NCBI GenBank assembly: GCA_963706685.1
Contig: CAVPMY010000004.1
Location: 186,001 to 250,000, forward strand
Reading direction: 5' to 3'
Source: CADEEN01 sp963706685
Lineage (GTDB): Bacteria > Pseudomonadota > Gammaproteobacteria > Burkholderiales > Burkholderiaceae_C
DNA: 64,000 nucleotides
Shown: piece after piece, positions 60,855 through 64,000 of the stretch
Numbering within the stretch: position 1 is the first letter of the stretch
Layout: each line of letters starts with the position of its first letter
The notes under the pieces: generated by a model
The model's database searches: none
The model's input: only the letters and a program-made list of their open reading frames with translations
Told to the model about the DNA's origin: nothing
Program-made: the position numbers and the translations under genes

Positions 60855-61856
60855 CTACATCAGCGTCTGGCGAAGGATCGGGATGGCGCGGTCGATGTCG
60901 TCCGTACTGACATCGAGGTGCGTCACCAGGCGCAGTTTGTACACGCCGGTAGCGAGCACACCGCGCTGGCGAAGGCGCTCGACGACATCGTCGGGTTTGT
61001 CGGCCGCCAGATCGACAAAGACGATATTTGTCTGCGGCTTGGCCACCGTCACCCCGGGCAGCCCCTGCAGCCCCTCGGCGAGGCGGCGCGCATGGGCGTG
61101 GTCGTCGGCCAGGCGATCGACATGGTGATCGAGCGCGTACAGCGCGGCCGCCGCCAGCACGCCAGCCTGGCGCATGCCGCCGCCGGCCATCTTGCGCCAG
61201 CGGTGAGCGCGCGCGATGAATTCGCGCGGACCACAGAGCACCGAGCCGACCGGCGTGCCCAGGCCTTTGCTGAAGCAGACCGACACGCTGTCGAAATGCC
61301 GCGCGATCTCGCGCGCCGGCACACCCAGGGCAACGGCCGCATTGAACAGGCGCGCGCCATCGAGATGCGGGCCAACCCTTTCCGGGCCAGCGCCGTTGCC
61401 GCTTCGACATACGGTATCGGCAGCACCTGACCGCCCCAGGTGTTCTCGAGCGCCAGCAGCCGGGTGCGCGCGAAATGCGCGTCGTCGGGCTTGATCGCCG
61501 CTTCGATGTCCGCCAGCAGCAGCGTGCCGTCGCCCTGGTTGGCGATCGGCTGCGGCTGGATGCTGCCCAGCACGGCAGCGCCGCCGCCTTCCCAGCGGTA
61601 GGTGTGCGCCATCTGGCCGACGATGTATTCGTCGCCGCGCTGGCAGTGGCTCATCAGCGCGCACAGGTTGCTCTGCGTGCCGGTGGGCATGAACAGCGCG
61701 GCTTCGAAACCGAGCGTCGGCGGCCACGCGCTCTTGCAGGGCATTGACCGTCGGGTCGTCGCCAAACACGTCGTCGCCGAGCGGCGCGGCGCGCATGGCG
61801 TCCCACATCGCCGGCGTCGGCCGGGTCACGGTGTCGCTGCGCAGATCGATCGTCAT
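60855..61856 (-). CDS. ltaE: Low-specificity L-threonine aldolase (two compensating frame breaks)
   Basis: PLP enzyme splitting L-threonine/allo-threonine to glycine and acetaldehyde; 333 aa repaired. MTIDLRSDTVTRPTPAMWDA and GDDVFGDDPTVNALQERVAA start it; near 61720 the frame shifts for TLGFEAALFMPTGTQSNLCA, YIVGQMAHTYRWEGGGAAVL and LENTWGGQVLP; near 61370 it returns for HLDGARLFNAAVALG, SVCFSKGLGTPVGSVL (PLP lysine) and RKMAGGGMRQAGVLAAAALY. It is inserted between trpG and trpD, 11 bases before trpD, and is probably co-transcribed with it. Confidence 0.88.
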   Translation of the reverse strand: MTIDLRSDTVTRPTPAMWDAMRAAPLGDDVFGDDPTVNALQERVAADARFRSRAVHAHRHAEQPVRADEPLPARRRIHRRPDGAHLPLGRRRRCRAGQHPAAADRQPGRRHAAAGGHRSGDQARRRAFRAHPAAGAREHLGRSGAADTVCRSGNGAGPERVGPHLDGARLFNAAVALGVPAREIARHFDSVSVCFSKGLGTPVGSVLCGPREFIARAHRWRKMAGGGMRQAGVLAAAALYALDHHVDRLADDHAHARRLAEGLQGLPGVTVAKPQTNIVFVDLAADKPDDVVERLRQRGVLATGVYKLRLVTHLDVSTDDIDRAIPILRQTLM

Positions 61857-61859
61857 GTG

Positions 61860-61941
61860 AGCCCCCCGATCGTCGAATACGCCGATCGACCCCCCGCGGG
61901 GGTCGCCCTTGGCTTGGGGCGGCCCGGCGCCGCGCGCGTTG
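61860..61941. repeat. GC-rich REP-like element between ltaE and trpG
   Basis: Contains gaccccc-gc-gggggtc (about 61888-61904), a preceding C-run and a following ggcccggcgccgcgcgc stretch. It resembles the elements at 17377-17408 and 48567-48646 in having facing C and G runs. No gene lies here. Confidence 0.5.
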
Positions 61942-62520
61942 TCATGCGGCCCCCGGATAAGCGGTCAGGAAGTTGCGCAGCATCGCATGACCGTGTTCGG
62001 ACAGGATCGATTCGGGATGAAATTGCACGCCTTCGACCGGCAGACCGCGGTGGCGCACGCCCATGATCTCGCCATCGCCCGCGGTGGCTGTCACCAGCAG
62101 CTCCGCCGGCAACGCCGTGCGATCGATCACCAGCGAGTGGTAGCGCACCACGGCAAATGCCTGCGGCAGTGCCTTGAACAAGCCCAGGCCATCGTGCGCC
62201 ACGGTGCTGGTCTTGCCGTGCATGGGCACGCCCGCACGAACGATCCGGCCGCCAAGTGCCGCACCGATCGCCTGATGGCCGAGACAGACGCCCAGCATCG
62301 GCACCCGGCCGGCGAAATGGCGGACCGCGTCGACGCACACGCCCGCTTCGGCCGGCGTGCACGGGCCGGGCGAGAAGACGATGCGCGCCGGCTGGAGTGC
62401 GGCCATGCCCGCGACGTCGATCTGGTCGTTGCGCACCGTGCGCACGTCCTCGCCGAGCTCCGCGAAGTACTGCACCAGGTTGAAGGTGAAGCTGTCGTAG
62501 TTGTCGATCATCAGCAGCAT
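61942..62520 (-). CDS. trpG: Anthranilate synthase component II (glutamine amidotransferase)
   Basis: Supplies ammonia to TrpE from glutamine; 192 aa. MLLMIDNYDSFTFNLVQYFA, the oxyanion region SPGPCTPAEAGV, nucleophile Cys in PMLGVCLGHQAIGAALGG and HPESILSEHGHAML with the catalytic His/Glu. ATG 62520 has gggag at the right distance; an upstream GTG (62535) is less likely. In some bacteria the TrpG subunit also serves PabB; that cannot be judged here. Confidence 0.95.
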   Translation of the reverse strand: MLLMIDNYDSFTFNLVQYFAELGEDVRTVRNDQIDVAGMAALQPARIVFSPGPCTPAEAGVCVDAVRHFAGRVPMLGVCLGHQAIGAALGGRIVRAGVPMHGKTSTVAHDGLGLFKALPQAFAVVRYHSLVIDRTALPAELLVTATAGDGEIMGVRHRGLPVEGVQFHPESILSEHGHAMLRNFLTAYPGAA

Positions 62521-62617
62521 GTCATCTCCCGCCACAGGGGCCGTTGCCCATGCCCGCTATGCGCGCACGCAATAATTGCCCTGCCCGCACTCTCGCGGTG
62601 CGCTTCTGGAGCCTGCG

Positions 62618-62926
62618 ATGGTCCTGCTTGAGTTTTCGATGGCGCCGCACGGTCAGGGTGAGAGCGTCAGTGCGGCCGTGGCGCGCATCGTCGACGTCAT
62701 CGACCGCAGCGGCGTGCCCTACCAACTCACCCCCATGGGCACGATTCTCGAAGGCGAATGGGACCCCGTGATGGCCGTGGTGACGGCCTGCTTCAAGACG
62801 CTCGAGGCCGATTGCCCGCGCATCGGCGTGCACCTGAAAGTCGACTACCGTGCCGGCCCGGCGGGACGCTTGCAGAGCAAGACCGACAAGGTGCAGGCGC
62901 TGTTGGGCAGGACGCTGCGCACCTGA
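62618..62926 (+). CDS. Thiamine-binding/MTH1187-like small protein
   Basis: A 102-aa protein of the MTH1187/YkoF-like family (PF01910 type). It opens with LLEFSMAPHGQGESVSAAVA, then RSGVPYQLTPMGTILEGEWD and VMAVVTACFKTLEADCPRIG, ending KVQALLGRTLRT. ATG 62618 has ggag seven bases upstream. Family members bind thiamine-like ligands, but the biological role is unsettled. It lies on the opposite strand between trpE and trpG, splitting these partners. Confidence 0.8.
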   Translation: MVLLEFSMAPHGQGESVSAAVARIVDVIDRSGVPYQLTPMGTILEGEWDPVMAVVTACFKTLEADCPRIGVHLKVDYRAGPAGRLQSKTDKVQALLGRTLRT

Positions 62927-62963
62927 GCAGGGTCGCGCCGTACCGCGGTGGGCGGCGCGCACG

Positions 62964-64000
62964 TCAGAACCCCTCTTCGACGAGTTCGGCCGCGCGCAGC
63001 AAGGCCCTGGCCTTCTGCTCGGTCTCGGCCCATTCCTTTTCGGGCACCGAGTCGGCGACGATGCCGGCCGCGGCCTGCACATACAGCGTCTGGTCCTTGA
63101 CGATGCCGGTGCGGATGGCAATGGCCACGTCCATGTCGCCGGCAAAGCTGAGGTAGCCGCAGGCGCCGCCGTAGATGCCGCGCTGCACGGGTTCGAGTTC
63201 GTCGATGATCTCCATCGCCCGAACCTTGGGCGCGCCGCTCAGCGTGCCGGCGGGAAAGGTGGCGCGCAGCACGTCGAGCTGGCCGACTTCGGGCCGCAAC
63301 ACACCCTCGACGTTGCTGACGATGTGCATCACATGCGAGTAGCGTTCGACGGCAAAGGCTTCCGTCACCTTGACGCTGCCGGTGCGGGCGATGCGGCCGA
63401 TGTCGTTTCGTGCCAGGTCGATCAGCATCAGGTGCTCGGCGCGTTCCTTCTCGTCGGCCTGGAGTTCGGCTTCGAGGAGCGAGTCGTCCTCGGGTGTGGC
63501 CCCGCGAGGCCGTGTACCGGCCAGCGGACGGATCGTGACCTTGCGGCCACCGTCGGCCAGCCGCTCTTCGCGCACCAGGATCTCCGGCGACGCGCCGACG
63601 ATCTGGAAGTCGCCCATGTCGTAGAAGTACATGTAGGGCGATGGATTCAACGATCGCAGCGCGCGGTACAACGACAGCGGGCTGGCGGTGTAGCGCTTGT
63701 GCAAACGCTGGCCAATCACCACCTGCATGCAATCGCCGGCGGCGATGTAGTCCTTGGCGCGTTCCACCGCCCGCAGCAGATCGGCCTTGGCAAACTCGCG
63801 CTCGACCGGCTGCGCTGCGCTGGGCTCGACCGAAGGCGCGGCGACGCTGGCACGCAAGCGTTCGGCGAGTTCGGTCAAGCGCTGCCCGGCGTTGAAATAG
63901 GCCTCGGGCCGCGACGGGTCGGCCCAGACGATCAGGTACAGGCGGCCCGACAGGTTGTCGATCACGGCCACCTCTTCGCTCAGCAACAGCTGGATATCCG
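62964..64000 (-). CDS. trpE: Anthranilate synthase component I (5' part outside window)
   Basis: Converts chorismate to anthranilate with TrpG. The window holds the C-terminal 345 or so residues: AVIDNLSGRLYLIVWADPSR, then the chorismate-binding domain with VIGQRLHKRYTASPLSLYRA, LRSLNPSPYMYFYDMGDFQI, GASPEILVRE, RPLAGTRPRGATPEDD, LIDLARNDIGRIARTGSVKV and AGIVADSVPEKEWAETEQKA. The last 37 bases to trpE's stop from the thiamine-binding gene leave no terminator. The start and any feedback or leader region are beyond base 64000. Confidence 0.96.
   Translation of the reverse strand, partial: DIQLLLSEEVAVIDNLSGRLYLIVWADPSRPEAYFNAGQRLTELAERLRASVAAPSVEPSAAQPVEREFAKADLLRAVERAKDYIAAGDCMQVVIGQRLHKRYTASPLSLYRALRSLNPSPYMYFYDMGDFQIVGASPEILVREERLADGGRKVTIRPLAGTRPRGATPEDDSLLEAELQADEKERAEHLMLIDLARNDIGRIARTGSVKVTEAFAVERYSHVMHIVSNVEGVLRPEVGQLDVLRATFPAGTLSGAPKVRAMEIIDELEPVQRGIYGGACGYLSFAGDMDVAIAIRTGIVKDQTLYVQAAAGIVADSVPEKEWAETEQKARALLRAAELVEEGF

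Overview
The window is GC-rich bacterial chromosome whose gene content points to a betaproteobacterium of the order Burkholderiales. The evidence is the joined str/S10/spc/alpha ribosomal operons, the tRNA-Tyr/Gly/Thr-tuf-tRNA-Trp-secE-nusG-rplKAJL-rpoBC order, the diheme cytochrome c4, and the yacG-zapD-coaE-pilD cluster. It looks closest to the Rubrivivax/Leptothrix/Methylibium group, but that finer placement is inference from gene order and style.

Layout. Bases 48-5657 (+) carry pilB-pilC-pilD-coaE-zapD-yacG (pilus assembly motor, platform and prepilin peptidase, then CoA synthesis, Z-ring protein and gyrase inhibitor). Bases 5678-7905 are a CIRCE-controlled groES-groEL operon with a strong terminator. 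Bases 7924-11086 (+) encode a PlpD-like autotransporter phospholipase and a secreted hydratase-fold protein. Bases 11089-15587 hold an alpha/beta hydrolase, engB, a cytochrome c4, a small CxxC protein, a winged-helix regulator and a divergent Tat lipoprotein. Bases 15598-23604 (-) form one tightly packed array: SMP-30 lactonase, GntR regulator, isopropylmalate/tartrate dehydrogenase-like enzyme, Gfo/Idh/MocA dehydrogenase, ABM monooxygenase, four-carbon acid sugar kinase, then modA-modB-modC. Bases 23775-43554 (-) are the ribosomal superoperon from rpsL to rplQ, ending with tRNA-fMet. A peroxiredoxin gene sits exactly between the S10-operon terminator and the spc-operon promoter. An orphan PIN-domain gene separates rpsL from rpoC. 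Bases 44263-58254 (-) carry tRNA-Tyr, -Gly, -Thr, tuf, tRNA-Trp, secE, nusG, rplK, rplA, rplJ, rplL, rpoB and rpoC. Bases 58314-64000 hold ung, trpC, trpD, a threonine aldolase, trpG, a divergent thiamine-binding protein and the 3' part of trpE.

About half of the window is the transcription/translation core, so most genes are ordinary. Points of interest are a KAP-repeat extension on ribosomal protein L5, the peroxiredoxin placement, structured leaders in the ribosomal operons, and a nine-gene catabolic/molybdate array.

At least 17 single-base frame breaks occur in 11 genes, including groES, one tuf copy, trpD and ltaE. Several pairs compensate each other. Because indispensable genes are hit, I read these as sequence or assembly errors and annotate the genes as intact CDS spanning the breaks; the exact break positions are approximate.
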